From Antarcticirhabdus aurantiaca (lineage in GTDB: Bacteria; Pseudomonadota; Alphaproteobacteria; Rhizobiales; Rhizobiaceae): DNA of 64,000 bases. Shown here piece by piece: positions 38,089 to 48,549 of this stretch (position 1 is the stretch's first letter; each line of letters begins with the position of its first letter). The notes below the pieces were generated by a model. The model saw only the letters and a program-made list of their open reading frames with translations, was not told the origin of the DNA and ran no database searches. The stretch lies in contig NZ_VTOM01000006.1 in the NCBI RefSeq assembly GCF_009765365.1, forward strand, positions 186,001 to 250,000. The letters are read 5' to 3'. The position numbers were made by a program, and so were the translations under genes.

Positions 38089-38733
38089 TCAGATCAGGCT
38101 CGCCCCGACGTTCACCGCCAGCGCCAGGACCAGCGTGTTGAACAGGAAGGCGAGCGCGGTGTGGGCGAGAACGAGGCCGCGCATGCCGCGGGAGGTGACG
38201 GACACATCCGAAGTCTGGCAGGCGGCGCCCATGGTGAAGGCGAAATAGAGGAAGTCGAGATAGTCCGGCTCCGCGTCGCCGCCGGGAAAGTCGAGCCCTC
38301 CTTCCGGACCGTCGGTGCCGTAATACTCCCCGGCATAATGCGTCGCCATGACGACCTGCGTGGTGATCCAGGACAGGACGATGGTCGCCGCGGCAAGCGC
38401 GAGGCTCCAGCCGTCCGGCGCCTTCTCTCCGCCGCCGACATGCAGCTCGGCGACGATGGCGGCGAAGGAGAAGGCGATGGCCAGCGTCGTCACGCCGAGA
38501 ATGGCAAAGCGCCCCTCGTCCTGCGCCCGCGCGATGCGCCGGATGTCGCCGATCTCCGCCCGCAGCATCGCCCGGCCGGTGGCGGCGAGATAAACGAGAA
38601 CGCCCGTGTCCCAGGCGATCAGCGCCCGCGCCGACCAGCGCAGCGCCTGCGGCAAAGCGAGCGCGACGACGAGCATCACGAGGGCGCCGAGAGCCAGGCG
38701 CGCGTGGCTGCGGAAGAGGTGGCGCGGATCCAA
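38089..38733 (-). CDS. DUF1345 membrane protein
   Basis: 214 aa with about five to six membrane segments. The conserved DUF1345 stretch GGDAEPDYLDFLYFAFTMG is followed by QTSDVSVTSRGMRGLVLAH, which resembles the pore region of small ion channels. Function unknown. It starts six bases after the stop of the binding protein and precedes the permease by 77 bases, so it appears to be part of the transport operon, which is unusual. Confidence 0.9.
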   Translation of the reverse strand: MDPRHLFRSHARLALGALVMLVVALALPQALRWSARALIAWDTGVLVYLAATGRAMLRAEIGDIRRIARAQDEGRFAILGVTTLAIAFSFAAIVAELHVGGGEKAPDGWSLALAAATIVLSWITTQVVMATHYAGEYYGTDGPEGGLDFPGGDAEPDYLDFLYFAFTMGAACQTSDVSVTSRGMRGLVLAHTALAFLFNTLVLALAVNVGASLI

Positions 38734-38739
38734 GCCGCC

Positions 38740-39954
38740 TCAGCTCCCGTAGCGCGCCTGCCACTCCGCTTCGAGCCGGCCGACCCAGGACGGGTGCGGC
38801 TCGGGCAGGACGGGCCCGAGCGCGTCCGGCGCCAGGGTCGCCACGCCGCGGTCGATGGCCTGGAAGGCGGCGCGGTCGGCCTCGGAAAGCTTCGCCATGT
38901 CGAGAACGGTCGGGTCGCCCCAGATGCGCGGGTCTTCCTTGCGGGCCTGCGCTTCTGGCGAAAGGAGGAAGTTCGCGACCACCATCGCCGCCTCGCGGTT
39001 GGCGGCGTTGAAGGGGATCGCGACGAAGTGGGTGTTGCCGAGCGTGCCCGCCTCGAAGGTGAAGGAGCGCACCGTGTCCGGCAGCTCGCCGCTGGCGATG
39101 GCGCTCGACGCCTCGGCGGGGTTGAAGGCGAAGATGATCCCGAGCTCCCCGTCCGCGAGGAGCTGCTTCATCGCGGCGTAGTTCTCGGGATAGTCGCGCC
39201 CCTGCCGCCAGGACACGGACTTCAGCGCGTCGAGAAAGGCCCAGAGGGGAGCCGTGGCGGCGGCGAAGTCGGCCTCCTGGACCGGCCGCGACAGAACGGC
39301 GGGATCGGGCGTCAGCTCGATCAGCACCTGCTTGAGAAAGGTCGTGCCGGTGAAGTCGGGCGGCGCGGGGTAGGATACGAGGCCGGGGTTCGCTTTCGCC
39401 CATTCGAGGAGGGCGCCGGCCGAACGCGGCATGGCGGCGGCGGGACCGGTGCGCGCGGTGTCGGCGAAGAAGACGAGCTTGGCCCCGCCCCAGGGGCTCT
39501 CCAGCCCGTCGGTCGGCACGGTGAAGTCGGCAGAGAGGCTCGGATTGGCCGTGTCGAGAAGGGCGGCGTTCGGCAGGTCAGCGGCGAAGGGGCTTCCCAG
39601 AAGCCCTGCCTCCTTCATCGCGGCGAAGTTCTCGCCGTTGATCCAGACGAGATCGACCGCGCCGCCCTCCGCCCGGCCCGCGCTCTTCTCGGCGAGGATG
39701 CGGGACACGGCCGTCGCGGTATCCTCGAGCTTCACGTGGGTCAGCGTCACGCCGTACTCGGCCTGCAGCCGCTCGTTCGCCCATTCCAGATAGGTGTTGA
39801 TGTTGGGCGAGCCGCCCCAGGCGTTGAAGGCGACGGTGTCGCCCCGCGCGGCGTCGAGGACCGCCTGCCAGTCGGCCGTCGCCTGCGCGGCAACCGGCAG
39901 GGGCGCGACTGAACCGCCGAGAAGGAGGGCGAGGGCGAGAAGCGTCTTTCGCAT
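38740..39954 (-). CDS. ABC transporter substrate-binding protein (YnjB-like)
   Basis: 404 aa with a cleaved signal peptide (MRKTLLALALLLGGSVAPLPVAAQA). The motif FNAWGGSPNINTYLEW and DLVWINGENFAAM are typical of YnjB-type binding proteins. First gene of the minus-strand transporter operon. The ligand is unknown; thiamine, iron and polyamine have been considered for related families but nothing here decides. Confidence 0.88.
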   Translation of the reverse strand: MRKTLLALALLLGGSVAPLPVAAQATADWQAVLDAARGDTVAFNAWGGSPNINTYLEWANERLQAEYGVTLTHVKLEDTATAVSRILAEKSAGRAEGGAVDLVWINGENFAAMKEAGLLGSPFAADLPNAALLDTANPSLSADFTVPTDGLESPWGGAKLVFFADTARTGPAAAMPRSAGALLEWAKANPGLVSYPAPPDFTGTTFLKQVLIELTPDPAVLSRPVQEADFAAATAPLWAFLDALKSVSWRQGRDYPENYAAMKQLLADGELGIIFAFNPAEASSAIASGELPDTVRSFTFEAGTLGNTHFVAIPFNAANREAAMVVANFLLSPEAQARKEDPRIWGDPTVLDMAKLSEADRAAFQAIDRGVATLAPDALGPVLPEPHPSWVGRLEAEWQARYGS

Positions 39955-40063
39955 GAGCGCGGGGAGCCTTAAGGAGACGGGTCAAGGATTATGGCGCGGC
40001 CGCTGCGGGAAAACAGCGGCGCGCCCTCGCGCTGCGGGCGCAGGCATCAGTCGGAGCGGAACG

Positions 40064-40819
40064 ATGGCGGACGGGGCCAAGGACGAGCGCAGGACCCTGG
40101 TTCTGACGGGCGCCTCGCGCGGCATCGGCCACGCGACGGTGAAGCGCTTCTCGCGCGAGGGCTGGCGGGTCATCACCTGCTCGCGCCAGGATTTTGCCGA
40201 GAACTGCCCCTGGCCGGCGGGCCCCGAGGACCACATCCGCGTCGACCTGTCGGATCCCGAGGACGTCGGCTTCGCCGTCTCGGAGATCCGCCGGCGGCTG
40301 GAAGCGAACGGCTCGCGCCTCGACGCGCTCGTCAACAATGCCGGCATCTCGCCCAAGGACGACAAGGGCGCGCGGCTCGACTCGATCGCGACGCCCATGC
40401 ATGTCTGGCGCGACGTCTTCCAGGTGAACTTCTTCGCGCCGATCATGCTGGCGCGCGGCCTCCACCGCGAGCTCGCCAACGCGCAGGGCTCGATCGTCAA
40501 CGTGACGTCCATCGTCGGGAGCCGCGTGCATCCCTTCGCGGGCACCGCCTACGCGACGTCCAAGGCGGCGCTGAACTCGCTGACGCGCGAGATGGCGGCC
40601 GATTTCGGCCCGCACGGCATCCGCGTCAACGCCATCGCGCCGGGCGAGATCGAGACGGCGATCCTGTCGCCCGGCACCGAGAAGATGATCGACGACATCC
40701 CGCTGCGTCGCCTCGGCCAGACGGCCGAGGTCGCGGACGTCATCTACTTCCTGTGCTCGAAGCAGTCCTCCTACGTGACCGGCGCCGAGCTGCACATCAA
40801 CGGCGGCCAGCACGTCTGA
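40064..40819 (+). CDS. SDR family oxidoreductase
   Basis: 251 aa classical short-chain dehydrogenase: cofactor loop TGASRGIG at 15-22, NNAG at 91-94, catalytic Ser149, Tyr163 and Lys167 (YATSK). The substrate is unknown; the fold is FabG-like. The start at 40064 follows the conserved N-terminus; an open extension upstream overlaps the divergent binding-protein promoter. Confidence 0.9.
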   Translation: MADGAKDERRTLVLTGASRGIGHATVKRFSREGWRVITCSRQDFAENCPWPAGPEDHIRVDLSDPEDVGFAVSEIRRRLEANGSRLDALVNNAGISPKDDKGARLDSIATPMHVWRDVFQVNFFAPIMLARGLHRELANAQGSIVNVTSIVGSRVHPFAGTAYATSKAALNSLTREMAADFGPHGIRVNAIAPGEIETAILSPGTEKMIDDIPLRRLGQTAEVADVIYFLCSKQSSYVTGAELHINGGQHV

Positions 40820-40832
40820 GCGACCGCGCGGC

Positions 40833-41432
40833 TCACCCCGCGCGGCGGGCCGAGATCGCGGCGAAGAGCAGCGCGATCCCCGACGACAGGAACGAGATGC
40901 CGATAAACAGGCCGAGCGCCCAGACCGCCGTGCCCGGCAGGCCGAGGATCAGGAACACGGCGAGCGCGACGTCGATGATCCCGGAGATCACCAGCCACCA
41001 GTTCCGCCCGCCCGGCGCCGCGCCGGAGAACGAGAAGTTGAGGAAGCCGGACAGCATGAAGTAGGCCGCCATCGCCCAGGTCAGCGTCACCGCGCCGGCG
41101 GCCGGGTTGTAGAGGATGACGCCGCCGAGAATCAGGGCGAGAACCGAGAGCGCCAGCCGCGACAGGAAGCCGGGCGACTGGCGCGAGGCGAAGGCCGCGA
41201 CGATGCCGGCGATGCCGACGAAGACCAGGAGCCAGCCGAAGAACAGCGTGGAGGCGAGCGTCGCGGCGAAGGGCGCGAGGATGGCGAGGGCGCCGGCGAC
41301 GATCATCAGGATGCCGTGGAAGACATAGCCCTTCCAATGGTCCCGCAGTTCCCGCTGCAGCGTCGCCGACGCGGCCGGCCCGCTTGCACCCGGCACTCGG
41401 CCGGGGTTCGAAGTACCCTGTTCCAGCGTCAT
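40833..41432 (-). CDS. HdeD family acid-resistance membrane protein
   Basis: 199 aa with about six membrane segments and the HdeD-type pattern (GILMIVAGALAILAPFAATLAS; ISGIIDVALAVFLILGLPG). HdeD proteins are linked to acid and membrane stress. An EcfG-type promoter is positioned 34 bases upstream of the start, which suggests control by the general stress response. It is convergent with the SDR gene. Confidence 0.88.
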   Translation of the reverse strand: MTLEQGTSNPGRVPGASGPAASATLQRELRDHWKGYVFHGILMIVAGALAILAPFAATLASTLFFGWLLVFVGIAGIVAAFASRQSPGFLSRLALSVLALILGGVILYNPAAGAVTLTWAMAAYFMLSGFLNFSFSGAAPGGRNWWLVISGIIDVALAVFLILGLPGTAVWALGLFIGISFLSSGIALLFAAISARRAG

Positions 41433-41465
41433 GACCCGTGGTCCTTCTCGTTGGGGATCGAGAAA

Positions 41466-41490
41466 AACAACCAGCGGTCGAGCCCGTTCC
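41466..41490 (-). promoter_or_regulatory. EcfG-type general stress promoter of the hdeD-type gene
   Basis: On the minus strand GGAAC (41490-41486) and GTT (41468-41466) are separated by 17 bases, matching the alphaproteobacterial EcfG consensus GGAAC-N16/17-CGTT apart from one base. It points to the hdeD start. Confidence 0.6.
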
Positions 41491-41501
41491 GGGCTGAATG
41501 A

Positions 41502-42086
41502 TCAGCCGGCGCGCCGAAGCGCGATGGCGATGTCGACGAGCGATTCGACGAGCTTCTCCAGGGCGTCGCGGTCGTTCGGGCGGGACAGCCGGCCTTCGGC
41601 ATCGAAGGCCTCGCCCGCCTGGACGATCGAGCATTGGCGCGCGATCACTTCGGAGCCGAGCGAGACGAGGATGTCGCGCAGGTGCGACAGGCTCCGCGCG
41701 CCGCCGAAGCGGCCGGGCGAGGCGGAGGCGAGGCCCACCACGAGGCCGCGGAAGGGCAGCACCGGACGGTTGTCGAGGCGGCGCACCCGGCTCGCCCAGT
41801 CGAGGGCGTTCTTCAGGAGGGGCGGAACGGACGCGTTGTATTCGGGGCTGACGAGAAGCGCCGCGTCGCTCGCCGTCAATTGACCCGCGAGCTTGAGCGC
41901 CGCGTCCGGCAGGCCGGAGGCGGCCTCCACGTCGCCGTCATAGATCGGCAGGGGGTAGTCGGCGAGGTCGAGCCGGACGACCTCCACCGCTTGGCTCGCG
42001 GCGAGAAGCCCGACCGCCTCGTCCGCCAGGCGCCGGTTGAGCGAGCCGGTGCGGTTCGAACCGGCGAGGACGAGGATGCGCGTCAA
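41502..42086 (-). CDS. NADPH-dependent FMN reductase family protein
   Basis: 194 aa flavodoxin-like protein: GSNRTGSLNRRLA forms the FMN phosphate loop and SPEYNASVPPLLKNALDW is the family signature. Likely reduces FMN or quinones with NAD(P)H. The start is a TTG (42086) that overlaps the upstream methyltransferase stop by four bases; no ATG or GTG fits before the conserved RILVLAGS. Confidence 0.9.
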   Translation of the reverse strand: MTRILVLAGSNRTGSLNRRLADEAVGLLAASQAVEVVRLDLADYPLPIYDGDVEAASGLPDAALKLAGQLTASDAALLVSPEYNASVPPLLKNALDWASRVRRLDNRPVLPFRGLVVGLASASPGRFGGARSLSHLRDILVSLGSEVIARQCSIVQAGEAFDAEGRLSRPNDRDALEKLVESLVDIAIALRRAG

Positions 42087-42700
42087 TGGCCGGCCGCCGG
42101 GCCGGTCGGCGTGTAGATCCAGACGCGCGCCGGCGGAATGTTGGCCCAGACGAGCGGCGAGGACGAAGGCTCGAAGAGCCCCGGCACCGCCTTCACCGGC
42201 GCTGTCGGCGCGTAGGAGAGCTGGGTGATGTTGCCGCCCGGCCGCAGGCGCCGGACATAGGACGAGAACAGCGCCTGCCGCTCGGCCTGCTTCATCTGGA
42301 GGATGGGGATCGCGAAGAGGATCGCGGCGAAGCGCGTCTCCCCGCCGTCCTTGAGCGTGGCGTCGAGGTCGAAGCCGTCGCCCCAGACGACGTTGACGCG
42401 GGGAAAGCGGGTCTTCAGCGTTTCGGCGAAGGTCGGATCGTACTCGATCGAGGTGATCCGCGCGGGGTCGACGCCGGCCTCCAGCAGCGCCCGCGTCACG
42501 ACGCCGAGGCCGGGGCCGAGCTCCAGGATCGGGCCGTCGACGCCGATGCTGGCGTGGCGCACCATCATGGCGCAGTAGGCGCGGCTCGACGAGGCGACGG
42601 CGCCCATCTTCTTCGGATCGCGCGCCCAGGTGGCCAGGAAGCGCAGCCAGTCCGCGGCTCCCTTGGTGTCGGCGCCCGATCGGTTCTGCGGCTCGGCCAT
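42083..42700 (-). CDS. PmtA-like SAM-dependent methyltransferase, copy 1
   Basis: 205 aa with the SAM loop ELGPGLG at 60-66 and SIEYDPTFAETLK at the next strand. The ends (FLATWARDPKKMGAVASSS and NIPPARVWIYTPT) match the PmtA / rRNA-adenine-methylase-like phospholipid N-methyltransferases of rhizobia. It lacks the usual SSLPLF block, reading LFAIPILQM instead. The start at 42700 has GGAG ten bases ahead; an ATG at 42733 is possible. Likely a paralogue of the next gene. Confidence 0.8.
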   Translation of the reverse strand: MAEPQNRSGADTKGAADWLRFLATWARDPKKMGAVASSSRAYCAMMVRHASIGVDGPILELGPGLGVVTRALLEAGVDPARITSIEYDPTFAETLKTRFPRVNVVWGDGFDLDATLKDGGETRFAAILFAIPILQMKQAERQALFSSYVRRLRPGGNITQLSYAPTAPVKAVPGLFEPSSSPLVWANIPPARVWIYTPTGPAAGH

Positions 42701-42752
42701 GGATGTTCCGCTCCGTGACGGCTTCGAAGGCATGAAAGGACGGGACCCCGCG

Positions 42753-43403
42753 TCAGGCGCCGGGACGCTCGTAGACGATGACGCGGGCCGGCGGCAGGTT
42801 GAGCTTGATCCAGGGGCTCAGCCGGACCTCGGCCGCCAAGCGCGCCGGCTTCACCGGCAGCGTCAGCGCGTAGGAGAACTGGACAAAGGGGCGGCCCGCG
42901 GGAACCGCGTCGAGCGCCGCGCCGATCAGCGCCTCGCGCTGGGTGTCGGGCCGGGTGAAGAGCGGCAGGCTGGACACCACGGCCTCGATGCGCCGGCCGC
43001 CGACGAGGGCGTCGAGCGCCTCGCCATGGGCGTAGGCATCGCCCTCGACGATGCGGGCGGCGGGAAAGCGCTCGGACAGGAGGCGGCAGAAGTCGGGGGA
43101 GTATTCGACGCAGACCAGCCGGCTCTCCGGCACGCCGCGCTCGATCAGGCACTGCGTGACGACGCCGGTGCCGGGGCCGAGCTCGACCACGCAGGATTGG
43201 TCGTCGAAGGTCGCGGGGTCGGGCACGAAACCCGCCATGGTGCGGCCGAGAAGGCGCGAGGAGGGGGTGACGGCGCCCATCGTCAGGGGCGAGCGCAGCC
43301 AGCGGCCGAAGAAGCGAGCCTCGTCGAAGACGCGCTCGCGGGCCTCGACCAGGGCCTCGCGCCGCCTGCGGGCGGGTTGCTGGCGCGCCACCGATTGCCG
43401 CAT
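42753..43403 (-). CDS. pmtA: PmtA-like phospholipid N-methyltransferase, copy 2
   Basis: 216 aa with SAM loop ELGPGTG at 74-80, VEYSPDFCRLLSERFP, and the SSLPLF block expected in rhizobial PmtA, followed by FVQFSYALTLP and NLPPARVIVYERPG. PmtA methylates phosphatidylethanolamine stepwise to phosphatidylcholine. The ATG at 43403 has GGGAGGAG eight bases ahead, so the GTG at 43421 is not used. The locus beside dnaJ is the usual place for pmtA in Rhizobiales (from memory). Confidence 0.82.
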   Translation of the reverse strand: MRQSVARQQPARRRREALVEARERVFDEARFFGRWLRSPLTMGAVTPSSRLLGRTMAGFVPDPATFDDQSCVVELGPGTGVVTQCLIERGVPESRLVCVEYSPDFCRLLSERFPAARIVEGDAYAHGEALDALVGGRRIEAVVSSLPLFTRPDTQREALIGAALDAVPAGRPFVQFSYALTLPVKPARLAAEVRLSPWIKLNLPPARVIVYERPGA

Positions 43404-43542
43404 CGAATCGTCTCCTCCCACCTCGTGGCAGCGACATAGCCGCCTCGATCGTGTCGCGCGACCCTAAAGTTGCCGACGACCCGTTCGAAGCGACTTAAGC
43501 GCTCCTAGCCGATCCGCAAGTCGGATCGATGACGAGGAGGCA

Positions 43543-44691
43543 TCACGTCTCGCCGAGGCCCTCGAAGAACTCCTTCATGCGGGCGAAGAAGCCGTTGGAC
43601 TGCGGGGAGTTCTCGGTCGAGGAGATCTGGTCGAACTCCTCCAGGAGCTCGCGCTGGCGCCGCGACAGGTTCTGCGGCGTCTCGATCGTGACCTGGATGA
43701 AGAGGTCGCCGGTCTGGGGCGAGCGCAGGACCGGCATGCCCTTGGCCTTGACGCGGAACTGCTTGCCGGTCTGCGTGCCTTCGGGGATGCGCACCCGCGT
43801 CGTGTTGCCGTCGAGGGTCGAAACGTCGATGTGGCCGCCGAGCGCGGCCTTGGTCATGGAGATCGGCACCTTGCAGAACAGGTCCGACCCGTCGCGCTGG
43901 AAGAACTCGTGCGGCTTCACCGACAGGAAGATGTAGAGGTCGCCCGCCGGCCCGCCGCGAAGACCCGCCTCCCCCTCGCCCGCGAGGCGGATGCGCGTGC
44001 CGTCCTCGATGCCGGCCGGAATGTTGACGGAGAGCGCGCGCTCCTCGGGCAGGCGCCCTTCGCCCGCGCACTTCTTGCACGGGTCGGCGATCATCTCGCC
44101 GCGTCCCGCGCAGGTCGGGCAGGTGCGCTCGATGGAGAAGAAGCCTTGCGCGGCGCGAACGCGCCCGACGCCGCCGCAGGTCGGACAGGCCTTGGGCGCA
44201 GTGCCGGGCTTGGCGCCGGTCCCCGAGCAAACGTCGCACTGGATGGTGGTGGGAACGGAGATCTCGGCGGTCTTGCCGGCGAAGGCCTCTTCGAGGCTGA
44301 TCTCCATGTTGTAGCGAAGGTCCGAGCCGCGCTCGCGGCCCGATCCGCCGGCGCGCCCGCGCCGCCCCCCGCCGCCGCCCATCATCTCGCCGAAGATGTC
44401 GTCGAAGATGTCGGCCATGGAGGAGGCGAAGTCGCCGCGGAAGCCGCCGGCGCCGGGGCCGCCGCCGTTCTGGAAGGCGGCGTGGCCGAAGCGGTCGTAG
44501 GCGGCGCGCTTCTGCGGGTCCTTGAGGACCTCGTAGGCCTCGCCGAGCTCCTTGAACTTGTGCTCGGCTTCGGCGTTACCCGGATTGCGGTCGGGATGAT
44601 ATTGCATGGCGAGCTTGCGGAAGGCGCTCTTCAAGCCCTTCTCGTCGACCTCGCGGGAGACGCCGAGCATCTCGTAGTAATCGGCCTTCAT
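43543..44691 (-). CDS. dnaJ: chaperone protein DnaJ
   Basis: 382 aa full-length type I DnaJ: J-domain with HPD in [11 protein letters not shown], a Gly-rich linker ([19 protein letters not shown]) and four zinc-binding repeats [24 protein letters not shown] and CKKCAGEG. Delivers unfolded proteins to DnaK and stimulates its ATPase. Start is MKADYYEML at 44691. It is not directly after dnaK: an acyltransferase gene lies between. Confidence 0.97.
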   Translation of the reverse strand: MKADYYEMLGVSREVDEKGLKSAFRKLAMQYHPDRNPGNAEAEHKFKELGEAYEVLKDPQKRAAYDRFGHAAFQNGGGPGAGGFRGDFASSMADIFDDIFGEMMGGGGGRRGRAGGSGRERGSDLRYNMEISLEEAFAGKTAEISVPTTIQCDVCSGTGAKPGTAPKACPTCGGVGRVRAAQGFFSIERTCPTCAGRGEMIADPCKKCAGEGRLPEERALSVNIPAGIEDGTRIRLAGEGEAGLRGGPAGDLYIFLSVKPHEFFQRDGSDLFCKVPISMTKAALGGHIDVSTLDGNTTRVRIPEGTQTGKQFRVKAKGMPVLRSPQTGDLFIQVTIETPQNLSRRQRELLEEFDQISSTENSPQSNGFFARMKEFFEGLGET

Positions 44692-44867
44692 CCAGAACTT
44701 TCCAGCGCTCAAGCGAAACAACAGCTCGCAAAAAGAAGCGCGGCGCCGGTCAAGGGCGCCGTCGCGGCGAGCCGTCCGGCATGTAGGAACGGTGCACGGC
44801 GGTTACCATAGAGCGGCGATCCTGGCAAAGTTCGGCGGGTCTCCCCGATCGCCCTCGCCGCCCCGCC

Positions 44868-45971
44868 TCAGGCCGGAACGCAGGCCGGCATCGGCCGCGG
44901 GCGCGCAGGCCCCGCAACCAGACGGGCAAGGCGCGGCTCGACGAAGCGTTCGGACAGGAGCGCCACCACGATCGTCGCCGCCATCGGCACGGCGAGATAG
45001 GCGTAGAAGAGAAGCAGGCTCGGCTCGGGCGGCGACAGCACCCGCTTCCAGAGCAGCGACAGGAACAGCGTCTCCATCACGGGATGAAGGAGATAGATGC
45101 TGAAGGCGAGGCGGCTGACCGGGGCGAGCGGGGCGAGGATGCGCGTGGAGTCCGGGCGGGCGCTCTCGGCGCAGGCGGTGAACAGCATCGCCGCGGCGAA
45201 GAGGGCGATGGTGAGATAGGGGCTCGCCTGGAGGAGCATGGTGGCGACTGCGAGGCCGAGCGCCAGGAAGCCTGGACGATGGGAGAGCGGCCGGCCGGCC
45301 GCCGCGGCGAGCCTGCGCTCGACGAGCACCGCGACGATCGCGCCGAGAACGAAGTCTGCGAAGGCGCGCCAGGCCCCGAAGGTGTCGGCCTTCAGCCAGT
45401 GCTCCCGCGGAAAGAAGCCGGCGGCCGAGGCGGCTTCCAGCCCCGCCACCCAGACCGCGAGGAGGAGGACGAGGCCGCCAAGGCCGCCACGGCGGAGGGC
45501 GAAGACGACGAGCGGAAACAGCGCGTAGCAGAAGATCTCGGCGCTGACCGACCAGGACACGTAGTTGAAGGTCAGCGCGCTCGTCGTGCCGAGGGCGTGC
45601 AGGGCCAGGATGTTGGCGGGCAGCGCCGAAAGATCCCAGCGCTCCGGCTCGGCGCTCGCCACGAGGCCGCTCGCGAAGACGAGGCCCATGACGGCGAAGA
45701 AGCCGAGCGTCAGGAGGTGGAGCGGATAGACCCGCGCGATGCGCCGGCGCATGAAGCCGACGAAGTCCGCCGGGCTCGACAGGCGCCGGGCGTAGCGGGC
45801 GGCGATAAAGAAACCCGACATCATGAAGAACATGTCGAGGAGCGGCAGTAGGCGGTAGAGAAAGGCGATGCCGGGCGTCTCGTGCGCCATCGGGCCGGCA
45901 TAGAGGAAGTGGTAGGTCATGATCAGCAGGGCTGCCGTCAGGCGCCACGCGTCGAAGATCCGAAAATGCAT
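44868..45971 (-). CDS. acyltransferase family 3 membrane protein
   Basis: 367 aa with about ten membrane segments. The N-terminal FRIFDAWRLTAALLIMTYHF holds the conserved Arg and His of acyltransferase-3 proteins, and MRRRIARVYPLHLLTL with YLLHPVMETL are further signatures. Members acylate cell-surface sugars such as O-antigen or exopolysaccharide. The start is MHFRIFDAWR at 45971 with a GGGGCAGGGG region ahead. It sits between dnaK and dnaJ on the same strand. Confidence 0.88.
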   Translation of the reverse strand: MHFRIFDAWRLTAALLIMTYHFLYAGPMAHETPGIAFLYRLLPLLDMFFMMSGFFIAARYARRLSSPADFVGFMRRRIARVYPLHLLTLGFFAVMGLVFASGLVASAEPERWDLSALPANILALHALGTTSALTFNYVSWSVSAEIFCYALFPLVVFALRRGGLGGLVLLLAVWVAGLEAASAAGFFPREHWLKADTFGAWRAFADFVLGAIVAVLVERRLAAAAGRPLSHRPGFLALGLAVATMLLQASPYLTIALFAAAMLFTACAESARPDSTRILAPLAPVSRLAFSIYLLHPVMETLFLSLLWKRVLSPPEPSLLLFYAYLAVPMAATIVVALLSERFVEPRLARLVAGPARPRPMPACVPA

Positions 45972-46092
45972 CGCGCCCCTGCCCCGCAACCGACCGTCGG
46001 GACCAGTATAGGCCCGCGGGCCGGCGCAAGGCGTTAACGCCCCGATCATTCCTTAAGAAAGGGTAAACCGCCGCCCGGCATGCCAGAACGCG

Positions 46093-46127
46093 AAAGGGCC
46101 CGACCGCCTCGCGGCGGCCGGGCCCTT
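46093..46127 (-). terminator. terminator of dnaK
   Basis: A long GC stem (AAGGGCCCG with CGGGCCCTT, plus CCGCC/GGCGG) ending in TTT on the minus strand. It isolates dnaK from the acyltransferase gene. Confidence 0.75.
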
Positions 46128-46152
46128 CATGCTTGAAACGCGCTTCGTCGGA

Positions 46153-48096
<1,944 letters not shown>

Positions 48097-48224
48097 GAGC
48101 CTCATCTCCTTGTTGAGCGAACCGCCCGGACCCTCCATCGAGGCGTGCCGGTGGGCGGCTCCTTCGGATGCGTTGAATTCCTTGAGCCTTTGCCGGCACG
48201 GGCCGGCGGGGCGTCGATGGCGGC

Positions 48225-48254
48225 TATATATGAACCGCCCGAGGGGCACGCAAG
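48225..48254 (-). promoter_or_regulatory. putative RpoH heat-shock promoter of dnaK
   Basis: On the minus strand CTTGCG (48254-48249) and CATATATA (48232-48225) are spaced by 16 bases, close to the alphaproteobacterial sigma-32 pattern CTTG(A/C)-N16/17-C-TAT-T. It predicts a leader of about 120 bases before the dnaK start. Confidence 0.55.
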
Positions 48255-48349
48255 ACGAGCGCTCGCGGCTTCGTGAGGCCAATTCGACGCCGCGCAGCAA
48301 CCGCCTTCCGCACCTCTGTCAAGATCTGTGCCCTGCCACCGATCGACGC

Positions 48350-48375
48350 GGAACCGCCGGCCCCTTCCTTTGGTT
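48350..48375 (+). promoter_or_regulatory. EcfG-type general stress promoter
   Basis: GGAAC (48350-48354) and GTT (48373-48375) are separated by 18 bases, fitting the GGAAC-N16/17-(C)GTT consensus of EcfG/RpoE2 sigma factors within the known spacing range. It is 90 bases ahead of the 24-aa peptide and in the right direction for the four-gene operon that follows. Confidence 0.68.
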
Positions 48376-48464
48376 AGGAGGCGACACGAACGCGTGAGTG
48401 TTCCGCGCCCTGTACAGAGCCCGAGAGGCCCAATTCTCGCGGGACAGTCGAAGGAGGAACGACC

Positions 48465-48539
48465 GTGCACAGCATCATCTACCTCATAGGCCTGATCGTC
48501 GTGGTCTTGGCCGTTCTTTCGCTTCTCGGACTTCGCTGA
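48465..48539 (+). CDS. 24-aa single-pass membrane micro-protein
   Basis: A short gene starting GTG at 48465 with an excellent ribosome site (AAGGAGGAACGACC ahead). The product is a short N-terminus, then one hydrophobic helix (IIYLIGLIVVVLAVLSLLG) and a final Leu-Arg. Similar tiny peptides occur in Rhizobiales, usually unannotated, but no function is known to me. It lies ten bases before the next gene and shares its promoter. It may associate with the membrane proteins of the operon (inference). Confidence 0.75.
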   Translation: MHSIIYLIGLIVVVLAVLSLLGLR

Positions 48540-48549
48540 GGCTGACATC

